64,000 nucleotides of DNA, taken from assembly GCF_011075055.1 (NCBI RefSeq), contig NW_025401118.1, positions 186,001 to 250,000 of the forward strand, read 5' to 3'. Positions 44,266-56,164 of the stretch are shown here, piece after piece. The first letter of the stretch is position 1. The number at the start of each line of letters is the position of its first letter. Source of the stretch: Mangifera indica (taxonomy: Eukaryota > Streptophyta > Magnoliopsida > Sapindales > Anacardiaceae). Position numbers and translations under genes: made by a program. The notes under the pieces are model-generated. The model ran no database searches, had not been told where the DNA came from, and saw nothing but the letters and a program-made list of their open reading frames with translations.

Positions 44266-47200
44266 ATGGGTTCTGGGGACTGGCTTAGGTCATTGGTTTG
44301 CGCTAAAAGATTGAAACACAAGCAAGGAAAGGTAATTATATTGTTGTTATTCATAGTTTATATTTATTTGCTTTCTTCTTTCTTGTTAAATCAGTGGTTT
44401 ATTTGGTTTGCAGGTGCATTCAGCCTCTGAAAAATCAAATGGAGCGAATCCGAATGACTCCAACAGTACTGTCAATGGAGGTTCACAAGGCAGCCCTGGT
44501 TTACCCAGAAAATCGATTGAAGATAAAGCTGCAACTCGGATTCAGAAGGCTTTCCGGGCATATAGGGTAACCCTGAATGTCAAGTTATTTCATTTTTGAA
44601 AAATGTTTTTACATCACAAATTAAGTTTATATTAACATCGTTTAGTTCATATCTCATCAAGGATATAGTTTGCATCCTAAAAAGACTTAAATTCCAAAGT
44701 ATAATATATATATATATATATACACATCACACCAAAAATGGGTAATAATGGTGCCTATTAGGGTTAGATACGAATTCAGCGGGTTTGCTCTCAAAAACTA
44801 ATTCGATTTGGTTCAATTTAATTAAAATTAGTTTAGTTTGAATTCAAGTTAAATTTGATTCGAAAGATCTAATTCATCTTTTTTAATCAAGTCAAACTCG
44901 TGTTAAAGTGTGTTTAATTTGGTTTAGTTTGAGTTTAACTTGAATTCATAGTTTAAATCTATAGTTAATGTTACTTTTTTATGTTCAGTTTGAATTTATA
45001 GTTCAAATTGATAACTTAATTTCGTAGCTCAAATTCATGATTCAAGTTTATAGCTCATTGTAAAACAAATTGTTTTACTCAAATAATAAACAACACAATA
45101 TTAGTTTGTAAACAAGCCATAAACTAAAATCACGAATATGAAATACAAATTTAAACTATTGATTTGAGTTGAATTATTTTGTATTCAAACTAAATTTGAA
45201 TTACTTTTAATTTAAATTTGATTAACTCAAATTAAATTATTTTTTATTTAAATCAAACTCAATTAAAAAATATTTAAATTTAATCCAATTTAATTCTATT
45301 CAAATCGCCCTTCAACCGCAGCTACTGTTGGTAAGCTATTTATCTCATGGTTTACCAAAGCACATTAATATCATGTGATTTGACCTCTGCTTTTCTGATT
45401 ACTTTGACACGTGCACATCTCCTTAAATGAACGGCAAATAGTTTCCTAGAATTTTACTTCAGACGATCCGCCGTCTTTTGTCAGCCAGGCTATTACTTGT
45501 CTGACAATGCGGTCCTACAATCTTTCAGTAATTGACTTGTCGTATGTAATAATTTCACTCAAATGACAGCAGGTTTAGCTTGGAAGTCGTTCTCTTGTTT
45601 TCAAACTTGGTTAATGTGTGAGACATTTTCCCCTCCAGACTAAAATGTTCAACATAAAAAATAATAAACCAAATGTTTATATGCTCCCAAATAATTCTGA
45701 GAGGTTTGGATTCGAAACTTGTTAGTGTCAAATCAAAATAAGACTTTTGAATTATTCAGTGATTGAAATTAATTATTAAAACTAAAATTTTACTTTGGTT
45801 TAATCATGAATGAATGATTCAATTCGAATAGATTTTTTGTTATCAAAAAATCTGAGTGTACGGATTTTGTTACCCATTGATTTTTGCAGGCAAGAAAGTT
45901 GATTCGCCGGATCAGGAGCGCCGGCAGATTCCATATCTTGATTCAAGACCAAACTGCTCAAAAGCAAACATCAAATGCATTAAGCTACATTCATTCATGG
46001 TGCAACGTGCAGGCACAAATAAGAAACCGCAGACTTTGCATGGTGATGGAAGGCCGGCTGAGGCAAAGGAAGCTAGAGAATCAGTCGAAACTTGAGGCTA
46101 AACTTCATGAGTTAGAGGTACTGCTCTCTGGACTGCCATCACTGCCAATTAAGTTATAGCTTTTAAGGCCTAATGTAGTCTATAACTAGAACTTTGAGCC
46201 ATGCCAATGGAGATGACAATGGGTCAGAATCTTTGGCCCAGCAGGGAAAACCGTTTCCACCTCGTCCTGATACAAAGATGATGATAAAAAATCTTTGTTC
46301 CTTCCTCGCAGAAAAATTTATCTCCCCTTTGCTTTTCATCCGTGTGGGAAAAGTTTTCTACACTTTCCCCTTCTATTTCGATAGAAAAATAATGAAATTT
46401 TTATTAAGTGCAAAAATATATTTATAACAATTCAAAACATTTATGATTAATTCAATATATAAACGTTTAGAGAATATATATAGAGATATGAATGAATTAG
46501 GGAGGAGAGGGGCCGAGAATATATTTATCCTCGTCTTGGCTCCATCCCCAACTGTGGGGATTTTAGTTATTCCCATCTCCAATTTTATCAGAGTATTCTC
46601 TCTCCGTTTGGAGAGGGGCGGGTTGAAAACCCAGTTTCGCAGGTGGAATTGCTATCTTTACCTGCCAACATCCATGGCTTTGATAACAAGTTTGTTTTAA
46701 CAGAGAAAGATGCTGCTGAATACTTGGAATTCTCACCATGCAATTAATGAAAAACGTAATTGTCCTATGGTGTGGTAGATCATTCGGCTGTAGCTGACTT
46801 CTGTGTTAGCAACCAGCTTTTGCATTTGAGCCATTGATGTCAAACTGATAGGCTTGCATTGCATATCATAAAGATCCTCTCATGCTTAATCACCATTTTT
46901 AATTACTTCAGAACTACTTAAACAGTTATTTAACTTTCCCACCAGGTTGAATGGCATAATGGGTCTGAAACCATGGAGGAAATTCTTTACAGGATACAAC
47001 AGAGAGAAGAGGCTGTGGTTAAGCGTGAGCGAGCAATGGCGTATGCATTTTCTCACCAGGTCCATCTGCCTGCTATGGAAAACATTGACATTGCCATCTT
47101 CATCTGATACTTACAGATTGTGTTAAATTTTGCCTGTGTTGCAGTGGAGAGCAAACTCTACCCAGTATCTGGGGCAGGCTTATTACAGTATTTGCAAAGA

Positions 47201-47459
47201 GAACTGGGGTTGGAGCTGGATGGAGCGATGGATCGCGGCACGGCCCTGGGAAGTCAGGGTTAATGCCAAGCCCATCAACACAAAGAAAATCAAGACCAAG
47301 CAGCTTATCAATGGAGACAAAGTCACCAACCAGCCAGAGTTGAAGTTAATAGTAGTCTCAACTAAACCTGCTTCATCAAATGGGAATAAATCTGCAAAAG
47401 CAAAGAAAACACCCAACAACCAAATTGCTGAAAACCAAGCTGCCCAAGAGACTCAATAG
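44266..47459 (+). CDS. IQD10: IQ67-domain calmodulin-binding protein (IQD10-like)
   Basis: Exons 44266-44331 (MGSGDWLRSLVCAKRLKHKQ), 44414-44566, 45890-46117, 46946-47059 and 47145-47459; every exon is a multiple of three, total 876 nt (291 aa). The IQ67 domain starts in exon 2 (AATRIQKAFRAYR) and continues in exon 3 (ARKLIRRIRSAGRFHIL); the phase-0 intron inside the first IQ motif is the hallmark of the family. Exon 3 also has QAQIRNRRLCMVMEGRLRQRKL, exon 4 EILYRIQQREEAVVKRERAMAYAFSHQ and exon 5 WGWSWMERWIAARPWE. The lysine-rich tail is basic. IQD proteins are known calmodulin-binding scaffolds at microtubules and in the nucleus. Intron 2 (1.3 kb) carries an old MITE and a SINE relic. IQD10 rather than IQD5 is a judgement from short length and the neighbouring TCP4-like gene. 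Confidence 0.93.
44758..45312. mobile_element. Old relative of the TTAGGG MITE in IQD intron 2
   Basis: Begins ttagggttagatacgaattc and ends near attctattcaaatcgccct, with interior gaattcaagtt / tttgaattac phrases in both orientations. Longer and more diverged than 26666-27008. Confidence 0.5.
45685..45830 (+). mobile_element. SINE relic, family S, in IQD intron 2
   Basis: Box-B-like ggtttggattcgaaactt, then the family core tcaaatcaaaataagacttt and tactttggtttaatcatga. Confidence 0.45.
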
Positions 47460-48129
47460 TAGCTTGGCAAATGAGAGACAAAAATTTATAGTTGCCCTCT
47501 TGGATTTGTGTTTTCTTTTGCTCAGGTGGATTGGTGTGAATTTTTTTCCCATGTAGACTGTGAAGTAAGAGAACAAATCTTCTAATATCTTGGATTGCTT
47601 TATCTACAGTTGTATACATTGTGAATACATATATATATAGAATGAATGTGTAATTTTTTATTGCCTACAAAACTCATGCCTGTAACTTATTGAATGTTGT
47701 GCATGACATCTAGCCGATAATGGAAAATGCTGAATCTCCACAGTTTAGATTTTTCTATCAGGACAAGTTTCTGTTGTTGTTTCAATAAGGATCCAAATGG
47801 TACATGAGATCGAGGAGTCAAAAAAGTAGACTACAATGTAGCACAAGCACAACCACTAGCAAGAAAATTTTATATTTCATCTCACAATTTATATCTTATC
47901 TTGGTCTTTATGAAAGAAAATTGAACACATACTGATCAAACTCATGAAGACTGTTATCTCTGCCAAATTTTGAACTTTTACTATTTGCTTTCATTAAGAA
48001 ACAAGGAATATATTGAACAATTAATAATGGGCCCTCTGGTTGATATGGTTTTGTACAGTTTCCTCAGTATCATCCAGCAAAATAATCTTTTGTATTGTTA
48101 ATGTAAACCTGGAAGGCCTTAGGAGTAAC

Positions 48130-48360
48130 TTTTTTTTTTTTTTTACCCGAGCTGGACCATCCTTTCGAGGCCGAACAGGTAAAATCCTAGGTTTAGTGAC
48201 TGACCCCACAACCACTACACCAAGTAAGTCACGAGTTTAAGTCACCACTGCACTTGGTAAGTTAAATGTTTAATCTTAAAATTTTATCAGACAGGATTTG
48301 AACTCTTGCTCTCTTATACATGAAACCCTCTCTATTGTCACTCAAGCTACCCCTTGGGGC
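48130..48360 (-). mobile_element. tRNA-derived SINE with poly(A) tail and target-site duplication (family S)
   Basis: On the minus strand: box-A-like ggggtagcttgagtg near the start, box B gagttcaaatcc, family core ggtgtagtggttgt, ending in A15 (48130-48144). Flanked by 13-bp near-identical repeats ccttaggagtaac (48117-48129) and cctttggagtaac (48361-48373). This is the best-preserved member in the window and the reference for the other family S entries. Confidence 0.88.
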
Positions 48361-48961
48361 CCTTTGGAGTAACATTCTTCAACCAACCATAAAGAAGCAC
48401 CAACCACAAGAAAGCAGATGTCACAATCACTGCATAACAAGCTTTTGCATTGTTTTCCCCTCTTTATTGTTTTTTCTCCTATGAAAAATAAAAGTTCCCA
48501 GCTAGACTTCGATAAATTTTTCTTAGGCACTGAGATTTACAGGGTAAGGGACCATTTACAGATGGACAAGTATCATATTGGTGGTGGTATCCAAATTTGT
48601 ACTCTTTCCATATTTGGACTTGTGTTCATCCCATCCCCTTTCATGGTTCCTCCTGCAGATGTTCTCCACTTAGCCCCACTTGGTCTTCCTTCTAAATTAA
48701 TCTTAACTTGCTCATTCATTATAAGATAATGACCTTGGATTCCTCACGATCTGGTTTTAACACTCACAAATATAACATTTTGTATCTGTAATAGTTCTAT
48801 ACTCTTAATTCATGGGCAAGTATGTGAGGATTCAGGTTCTACAGAATTTTGTAATTGGGACTACTACCAAGATGACTACTTTGGTTGAACCACTGATAAA
48901 AAGCATCTTCACTATTCAGCTTCCACTAAAGGGTGCATTGGGTTCTATTTCCAGATTGAGT

Positions 48962-49104
48962 AACAGTATGTACGCAAACAATGAGCACAAATTTGTGCAT
49001 AAACGATAGATATGTAAACATGTAATTTGGTGTTGTTTTATCTGTAATTCAAAATCACCCAAACACATGGTGACACATCGTCATTTATACACACAGTTTT
49101 ATTG
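48962..49104. mobile_element. MITE-A copy
   Basis: Arms gatatgtaaacatgtaattt and caaacacatggtgacacatc; end tttatacacacagttttatt. Confidence 0.6.
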
Positions 49105-50128
49105 CTTTAGATTAGTTAGCTACCATTTAACATTCATCGAGCATACTTGAGAAGCTAAGAGCAGCAATATAAAAAGTACATGACACTACAAAATTTCAAT
49201 CTTTTACACAGAAGAAGTAGTTCTGGAAAATGTCCAATCCACTCCTTCCCCAGCAACTTCTACTATTCACGGAAAATGACTTGTCAATGTATGCTCCCAA
49301 AATCATGGGCATGATAGAGATGTAAAAGGCCAGTGCTATTTCAATTCTTTTTGCAGGTTTAAGAAAGTTATTGAGGCATCGGAAAAGCAGTAAAGCAACA
49401 AACCAATCACGAACAGAACTCTATCCTTCATATGATAAGAAATGGACCATTTCTAAACAAAGGAAAAAGGGCATTAATTTGCTTCTCTCATTTTGTTCCC
49501 AGATAAAAAATACAGTATGGTTAACTGAGTAAAAACACTATCAAATTTTCTATATCAATTGATTTGTGGCTACCCTTATTCCATTAGAATTATAGAAACA
49601 GTGCCAGATTCTGCTGATCAAGTTTGTTCCAATTGGGCAACATATCAAATCAACACTATAACAAACCACAAACCAAATTTGTTCTTAATAGCAAACTAGC
49701 AACAGAAGGAAAAACACAAACAACCATAGCAAAAAAAAGTCTGGCAACATGAACACATAGAAAGCCAACAGAAAACAAACACAGTTGAGCTCTAAGAGTT
49801 CACTCAAAACCAAGATACAATCCTAATCAACTGAATTATAGAAGCTAAACAACTGAGAAATGAAAAACCTGAAATCCATCCAGATTTCCTCTTCCACAGT
49901 TAAGGCCATTGAACTAAAAACGATCCAAATCTCCCTCTTAACTGGTCTTCAATCCATCAAAGCAGCTTCCACATCAATCTCTTAGTAAAGATTCAAGAAG
50001 ACCTGAAATATGATTAAAATCAAAAGCTATGTAAAAATTGGTAATAACAGTTGAAAAGAACAAATTTTTGAAAGTGGGAATTGAAGGTAAGACCTTTAAA
50101 GGGCAAGGATTACGGTATTTGAGGTCAT

Positions 50129-51412
50129 TCAATGGCGAGAATCAGAGGAAGCAGAAGATGGCCTGTTGTGAATACCATCACGTTCCTCGTCTTCGCCTTG
50201 AATTCGTGCTGGAATGAGAAATCCAGAGAACTCACCAACAGAAGAGGTGAATTCAATGCCGGATATCACAGATGGATGGGTAGTTTGCTGAGGAATTTGA
50301 TGATGATGTTGGTGGTCATTGGTGAAAGTAAATGGCTGGTCTATCCAAGCACGAACTGGAGGCGTGTTGCTGGACTGAAGGGGTCCCCTCTGAGATAAAA
50401 ACAACTGGCTTTGGCCGCCGAATAAGGGCTGCAGTGGTGGCTGAGTTGGTAGTGAATTAAACATAAAGCCTCCTCCACGACCACGAGTAGCACTTCCACT
50501 TGCACCAGTATCAGCACCTCCACTATTATTCCAAGCAACAATTCTCTGGAACCTGGACATTTCTGCAGAGTGGTGATGGGGATGCTGCTGCTCAGTTTCA
50601 GACCACCCAGCAGAAGAGGTATCAAACCCCAGTGGGGTTGTTCCAGAGAACAAAATCTGGACTTGCTCATTGGTATGTTGTTGGTGTTGAGAATGAGCCT
50701 GGTGATGTGGTTGATGCTGTGAAAGAAAACTATTTGGCTCCTGAAATGACTGGAGCGAAAGCCTTAGATCTTGGCTATGACTTGTAGTCCTCGAAAGCAA
50801 ATCTGGTGGGTAACTCTGAAACTGAATAGATGAAGGTGAATCGGCTGTAGCACCCATTGGGAAGAACGACCTGATTGTATCAGCAATTGAATCTGAGTCA
50901 AAAGATGGTGGTAAAAAACTCGAACTTTGGTTCGGATTTTCAACCATATTAAGATTTTGAACATCAGAACTACCACGACCACCGCCCATTGCAGCCCCTG
51001 AACTCCTGGGAAACTGAAAGTCTCTATCTTGATTTGTTGTTTCATTTTGTTGAGCTTTTCTTGTTTCAGTAGTGGTAATACTAGTAGTTACAGTTTCTGG
51101 ATTCCATGGAGGTAGCTGGTCAAGTTCATCAATGGCCGCTTTTGCTTTCTTGATAAGCCAATCTACGGCTTTGCTGGGGCGGTCGTAGCCAAGGCGGTCT
51201 TGAACATCGTAGAACTGAATAGCTGTAGGAGCTGAGAGCCGAACACGGCGATCTCTAGGGCCTTTTGCAGTACAAACTTTACTGTGGCGGTCTTTTCTTC
51301 CTGTTGAGCGAACAATGTGACCTCCTTGGACCTCAACGATCTCGCCTCCACCGCTGTTTCTTATCCCCAATCTTGAAGTTGTTGTTGCTGCTTGATTCTG
51401 ACTCTCCCCCAT
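50129..51412 (-). CDS. TCP4: CIN-class TCP transcription factor (TCP4-like)
   Basis: One uninterrupted frame of 427 aa. The TCP basic helix-loop-helix domain is at about residues 38-97 ([59 protein letters not shown]). The preceding GGHIVRSTG and the following LPPWNP are typical of the TCP3/TCP4/TCP10 subgroup. The middle is Q/H-rich. A miR319 target site lies at 50370-50390 and encodes RGPLQSS (residues about 341-347). CIN-TCPs act in the nucleus to end cell proliferation in leaves and promote maturation, jasmonate synthesis and petal development. Start chosen as the first ATG giving the typical short N-terminus. The long leader (51413 onward) is purine/pyrimidine-repeat rich. Confidence 0.96.
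   Translation of the reverse strand: MGESQNQAATTTSRLGIRNSGGGEIVEVQGGHIVRSTGRKDRHSKVCTAKGPRDRRVRLSAPTAIQFYDVQDRLGYDRPSKAVDWLIKKAKAAIDELDQLPPWNPETVTTSITTTETRKAQQNETTNQDRDFQFPRSSGAAMGGGRGSSDVQNLNMVENPNQSSSFLPPSFDSDSIADTIRSFFPMGATADSPSSIQFQSYPPDLLSRTTSHSQDLRLSLQSFQEPNSFLSQHQPHHQAHSQHQQHTNEQVQILFSGTTPLGFDTSSAGWSETEQQHPHHHSAEMSRFQRIVAWNNSGGADTGASGSATRGRGGGFMFNSLPTQPPLQPLFGGQSQLFLSQRGPLQSSNTPPVRAWIDQPFTFTNDHQHHHQIPQQTTHPSVISGIEFTSSVGEFSGFLIPARIQGEDEERDGIHNRPSSASSDSRH
50370..50390 (-). promoter_or_regulatory. miR319 target site in TCP mRNA
   Basis: The transcript reads gaggggaccccttcagtccag; the complement to miR319 is unbroken over miRNA positions 2-13, with mismatches or wobble at 1, 14-15, 17 and 20-21. 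Site and encoded peptide RGPLQSS agree with the known site of TCP2/3/4/10/24. Confidence 0.95.
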
Positions 51413-52230
51413 TTTTCTTGCATATTGGACTTCAGAAGAAGATGGGGAAAAAGAGCGTTTTTTGTGGGATTGCTGCTGCTGTTGTTGGTGGTGTTGGAAT
51501 TGTGAATCTAAGCCTAATCTTGGGAGGAAAAGCTGGTAGTGTTGTTGTTGTTCTGGTTCAGTTTCTTCTTCATCTGCTTCTTCTTCCTGTTGGTCTACAT
51601 GGGTTGAATTGGAAAGTTGCTGATGATGATGAAGATGAAGATGATGATGATTCCTTTGAGGATCCAGAGTCAGGCTATGGAGATTTTCCTGTTCCAGCTT
51701 TTATTGCAGAAGTAAACTTAAGCTTAATGGGTTGTTGTTGTCGTTTTGGTTTTGCTGTTGTTGCTTATTGTGCAACTGCCACCACACTGAAACCTGATAC
51801 TTCTGTTGCTTCTGCTCTTGTTGATGTTGCTGCTGCTGCTGCTGTGTTTGCCTCTCCCAAAGGGCCCTGCCATTCAATATTTCCACTTCCATCACCCCAA
51901 CACCAACACAAACCATCTACACATAAAAAAGTCACCCTAAAAATACTCAAATAAACCAACTAGTCTAATCTAACCCATCTCTTTCCTTCCCTCTGCTATC
52001 AGCTTTTGGTAATTGAGCCCTCTCTATCCAGTAACTAAACCAAACCAACAACCAAACTTGGTTCTTATGAAGATATTGGATAAACACTAACAAACCCACT
52101 TCACCAACACAACCAAAGAGCACCCTAAGTGTCCCCTTAGGATTAAAAAGGAAAAGTTATTGCACAGAGATGGAATGAATGAAAAGGTGTTTAGATAGAT
52201 AGGTAGGGTAGGCTATGAGAAGGGTTTTGG
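51413..52230 (-). promoter_or_regulatory. TCP gene leader / proximal promoter
   Basis: Contains CAG-type trinucleotide tracts on the minus strand (51825-51842 and 51470-51482) and gaagatgaagatgatgatga at 51632-51651 on plus. Plus-strand ORF 51265-51954 is the repeat-driven shadow of these tracts. A TATA-like stretch is at about 52294-52312. Confidence 0.45.
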
Positions 52231-52507
52231 TTGATGATGAAAATGGTAAAAAGCTTGGCAGTGTATAGGAATATACAAGTTCCAAAAATATTTAAAATAT
52301 ATATATATAATAAATCAGGAATTTTAGTTTGATTGTAACTCCAAATATATTGAAGATGGTGTTGATTAACACTCCAATATGGTATGAGAGCCCCAAAATT
52401 TATATATCAAGACTCATTTGAGTATGGTGGTTACTCAGAGCTTGGTGGGTTGAGTTTTCTAACATAGCTAGCGGTTTAAGCACGGTGAGTCAAGCTTTTT
52501 AACATAA

Positions 52508-52636
52508 TATTAATATAAAATTATATGTACATATTTTTAGTATACAATTTGGATATATAAATAAAATCGCATGATGATACATTATTTACGTATCTAAATT
52601 ATATATAAAAATATATATATATATAATATTACTCTA
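52508..52636. mobile_element. MITE-A copy
   Basis: Left tatgtacatatttttagtat, right taaattatatataaaaatat; short central arms around cgcatgatgatac. Confidence 0.6.
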
Positions 52637-53708
52637 ATATCATAACCTTTTGATTCATAACTTTACCATTTGAGAATGATGGTTAACCGAGGAAAGTTAG
52701 ACCATATTCATGAACTGAATCAAAAAAATACAGACCAAGTTCAAAGGATAGAATTGAGAAGAAAAATAAAAATTAAAGTGTTTATAATATATTGAGAAAC
52801 TATGTTGCCTTAAATCATTCTAACAATTAGAACTCAATACAAATTTTTTAGGTTAAATTTTAGAGTTGGAAGTTAAAGTGGGTTTGCTTATTAAGTTAAA
52901 AATAATAATAATAATAATTGGCATTGTTGCTTGGATCCTTTATATGACAATGACCCAATTGCAGATTTTTTCTTAGCCTTTCTTTACTGCTTCACTTGAA
53001 ATAGAAGACTTCTTCCTTTACCTCTTTGTTTCCTTCTCCCTTTTCTGCCTCAACTTGGCATCTCCACTTCTGTCTTTTCTTTATTTCCCATTTCTTCAAC
53101 TCTAAATTTGTGCATTTACTTCTTGTATATATTTCCAATATAAAGATAACAAAATCTAGAGGAATCAAATTATCATTTTTTGTGACGAAGAGATGAAACT
53201 TTGTCTTTCCTACTGAAATTTGTCACACAATAGTGAGTCTAACCTGTAACATCATTAAAATTAATGACATTGATTTTTGTTTTTAATTCATAAATGATTA
53301 TTGAAAAAAAATCTTGACCAGTGTGGACAATTTTAGAGTCGGTGTAGACAATTGCAATTCACTAAAATTTCAAATTTAGTCCCTTTCTCCAAATTGATTT
53401 ACCAGAAAAATCATAAGATCCATCCAAAATGAACAAATCTTATTCACAATAGGCAAAACCCGACCATAAATTAAACCTATCTAGTATCCGTATTTAAATC
53501 TTCAAATTCATATAAGTAAACATTGAATTAAAAGAAGTTAATGAAAATTCAACCCTCTTTTGGATTTTCATCTTCGTGATAGCAGGCAATTTACTCCCAA
53601 CACTAGAGTTTCATATCTCCGTCAATCTATTACTTCATCCCTTGAATCTACCTCTCTCTTTTCTTCATTTTCAATCATCATGAAGCTCAACTTTTTCACT
53701 CTCATAGT
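52637..53708. other. No gene seen
   Basis: AT-rich upstream spacer with an (aat)n-like run at 52903-52917. No conserved exon. Confidence 0.5.
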
Positions 53709-53935
53709 GTCATGGTTACTAAAGGAGTGAAGAGAGGTGGTGTTGGAGTAATCAAGAATAGGGAGAAGCATGAAGGTAGCTTTGAGACCATCCATATTCA
53801 AGATACCATCGGTCATGAGTTTGCAACTCGTCTTGGCAATGTGTTTACCATTGGTAAAGGAACGAAACCATGAGTATCACTTCTTGGGGGCAAGGGTTTT
53901 AGGTTGTCTATCATTGAGGAGAATAGGATGAGATA
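53709..53935 (+). pseudogene. Fragment of cytosolic ribosomal protein S4 (eS4) gene
   Basis: In frame from 53709: [54 protein letters not shown], then TGA where the family has tryptophan, then VSLLGGKGFRLSIIEE. This is the C-terminal KOW-containing part of eS4. It is preceded by an acceptor-like ctctcatag and by no recognisable upstream exon, so it looks like a genomic fragment rather than a full retrocopy. Not functional. Confidence 0.9.
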
Positions 53936-54636
53936 GACTACCCAAATTGTTGCTTAAGTTCTATGATAAAATTTTCCACTTTAGTTTTTTTTTTTTTTAA
54001 GAATTTCATAAACGTGGTAAAAGTTTAAACTCAAGTCTTATACTTGAAAGTTCTAATACTCTACAATTTTGGTAACCCTTGATAATAATTTTCCATTTGT
54101 ATTACCATTTGATTAGTGTTTGTTGTTACCGTTTTCTTTAGTCAAAATAAGATTGAAGCAATAAATGGATCATTGTTTTTATTTTTCATCACAATTCTGA
54201 ATTATTCAAGATTTACATTAGTTACCCTTTTATATGATTTAATGTCCACCTCATTGCATCACTTGTCCATGTAAGTGTTATTAGCCAAAAAAATTGTTAT
54301 GTCATTTCTATTTAACATAATTTAAAGATACCTGATGGTTTGGTACTTTAAATAAAAAATAGTTAAATTTTGATCCCTTTATTAGAAAAATTGAAAAATT
54401 TTGATTTCATCAATAGGAAAATAAAAAAGTTTGGCCTTTTCAAGAAAAAAAAAATTGAGTCATTTTATTAAAAAAAAAAAAGGAATTCTTTGGCCATTGT
54501 AGGCAGACATAATTTAATTCATATTCATATTGACTCAAGATTCTCAATATAGCTTATTGAAAGGTAACCATTTCACATTGCCAAGAAAATATAATTCAAT
54601 TTAATTATAATTTGAGGATATGTCAAAAAAGTGATT

Positions 54637-54835
54637 AAGGGATTAGCTTAAACAGTTAAACAAAAAGATCCCATTTTGAAAGATCAAGGTTCGATTAATA
54701 CAATCTCTCTTATGTGAAAAATTTGGACTCATTATCTTGAGACCAAATATGAGTCTACCCATTACAGTTGGAGTTTACTTATCTAACAAAATTGAATCGA
54801 ATTTCTTAGTTATTAAAAAAAGTAACTAAAATTGT
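54637..54835 (+). mobile_element. tRNA-derived SINE relic
   Basis: Box-A-like gggattagcttaaacagtt, box-B-like aaggttcgattaatac, then ttggactcattatcttgaga. Distinct in sequence from family S. Confidence 0.45.
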
Positions 54836-54837
54836 GT

Positions 54838-55184
54838 GTTGTTAACTAAAATTTCTTAGTAAATATACAAATAAGTACACACTTATATATGTTATCACGT
54901 GATTAAATGTTATTTTATATTTAAGTAATATTATGTGTATACATTTTTAGTATACAATTTGAATATACAAATAATATGTTACCATATAATTGAGTGTCAC
55001 TTTATCTTTAATTCAGAATTATCCAATCATATAATGATATATTATATGTGTATATAAATTATGTACTAAAAATATGTATATATAGTTTTATTATTTATTT
55101 TTAATTAAAAATTATTTAATTATATAATAATATATATAAGTGGGTATATTTATATATTTAAAATAATTATATATAATTTTATTG
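54838..55184. mobile_element. MITE-A, outer member of a nested pair
   Basis: Left half 54838-54924 (aaatatacaaataagtacac, atgttatcacgtgattaaat) and right half 55095-55184 (atttaattatataataatat, tatatttaaaataattatat) are complementary halves of one element, split by the inner copy. Confidence 0.7.
54925..55094. mobile_element. MITE-A, inner member of a nested pair
   Basis: Complete copy: ends taatattatgtgtatacatt and aatatgtatatatagtttta, arms gttaccatataattgagtg and atccaatcatataatgatat. Confidence 0.8.
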
Positions 55185-55562
55185 ATATAACTTATATGGG
55201 ACAATTGTGGCCTCGATTAAGCAATAATATAAGAAAGAAAAATAGGGTATTAGTGGGAAAGCCAAGAAAGGAGAAAAGAGGGCCTAGGATTATTCTTTCA
55301 CATAGTCGTCACTAAACATTTGTTTAATAATAAATTTAAGAAAATGGGCATTTGTGTCTAGCATTAAGGAAGCCAGTGGGCATTTTTTTTACCTTGGAAT
55401 TCTCTTTGGAGGATTTCTTTGAGGCATGTTCCCTATTGTGAAGAACAAACATTATATATTGTTTCTTGAATCTCTATAAAGTAAGATATGCTCCTAAATC
55501 TTCTAACACACACATTTTTCAGTATTTCAAGGTGTCATTATAACTAAATATATTATATTCAA

Positions 55563-55735
55563 AGTAATGTTATATATATATATATATTTCTTATACGTAA
55601 TTGAGATATATAAATAATATATTATCATATAATTGAGTATTATTTTTTTCGTAATTCAAAATTATATAATCACATAATAATACATCATCTGTATACTTAA
55701 ATTATATATTAAAAATATATACACATATTTTTATT
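55563..55735. mobile_element. MITE-A copy
   Basis: Arms atattatcatataattgag and tataatcacataataatac; ends are TA-rich. Confidence 0.65.
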
Positions 55736-56164
55736 GTTTTATTCATTCATGTAAGTACAAGTCTCTTAACTTATATTTATTGATATATAACCAAATTAAT
55801 TTATTTGATTGATCATAATTGTTAGGCATTTATGTTTCTTCCCATGTGAAAAAACTCGAATTCATTTTGTGTAAAATCCATGCCACTATTTCATAAGTTA
55901 GAGCAAAACAAAAATACAGTAAAAGAAAATACGTAAGTCATAATACATGAGAGAATATAAGAAAAGAGTTGTATTTAATTTTTTAATGTGTAGATGTCGG
56001 AGATTTATATTTTTTTTCAATTTCATTATCGAACAATTTTGAAATTTGAATTGTTCATAGAAAACTCATTGATCTTTATTCTCAATAGTGGAAATCATGT
56101 TTCATTTCTCAAATAACTTGTTAACTTTTTTTATTTTTCATATTAAATTGTAATATTAATATCT
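55736..56164. other. No gene seen
   Basis: AT-rich, no ORF or recognisable repeat. Confidence 0.5.

Larger units (their letters stand above)
47460..50128. other. Intergenic region between IQD and TCP genes (converging 3' ends)
   Basis: No protein gene recognised; ORFs are at most 103 aa and without family resemblance. Contains SINE 48130-48360 and MITE-A 48962-49104. The part next to 50128 is the TCP 3' UTR side. In Arabidopsis a small DUF584 gene lies between the corresponding pair, from memory; no such frame was found here. Confidence 0.5.

Noticed and set aside
43806..44288. 160-aa ORF upstream of the IQD gene
   Set aside because: Overlaps the true start out of frame, includes the CT-rich leader, and shows no domain.
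51265..51954. 229-aa plus-strand ORF opposite the TCP start
   Set aside because: Antisense shadow of the TCP coding sequence plus trinucleotide-rich leader.
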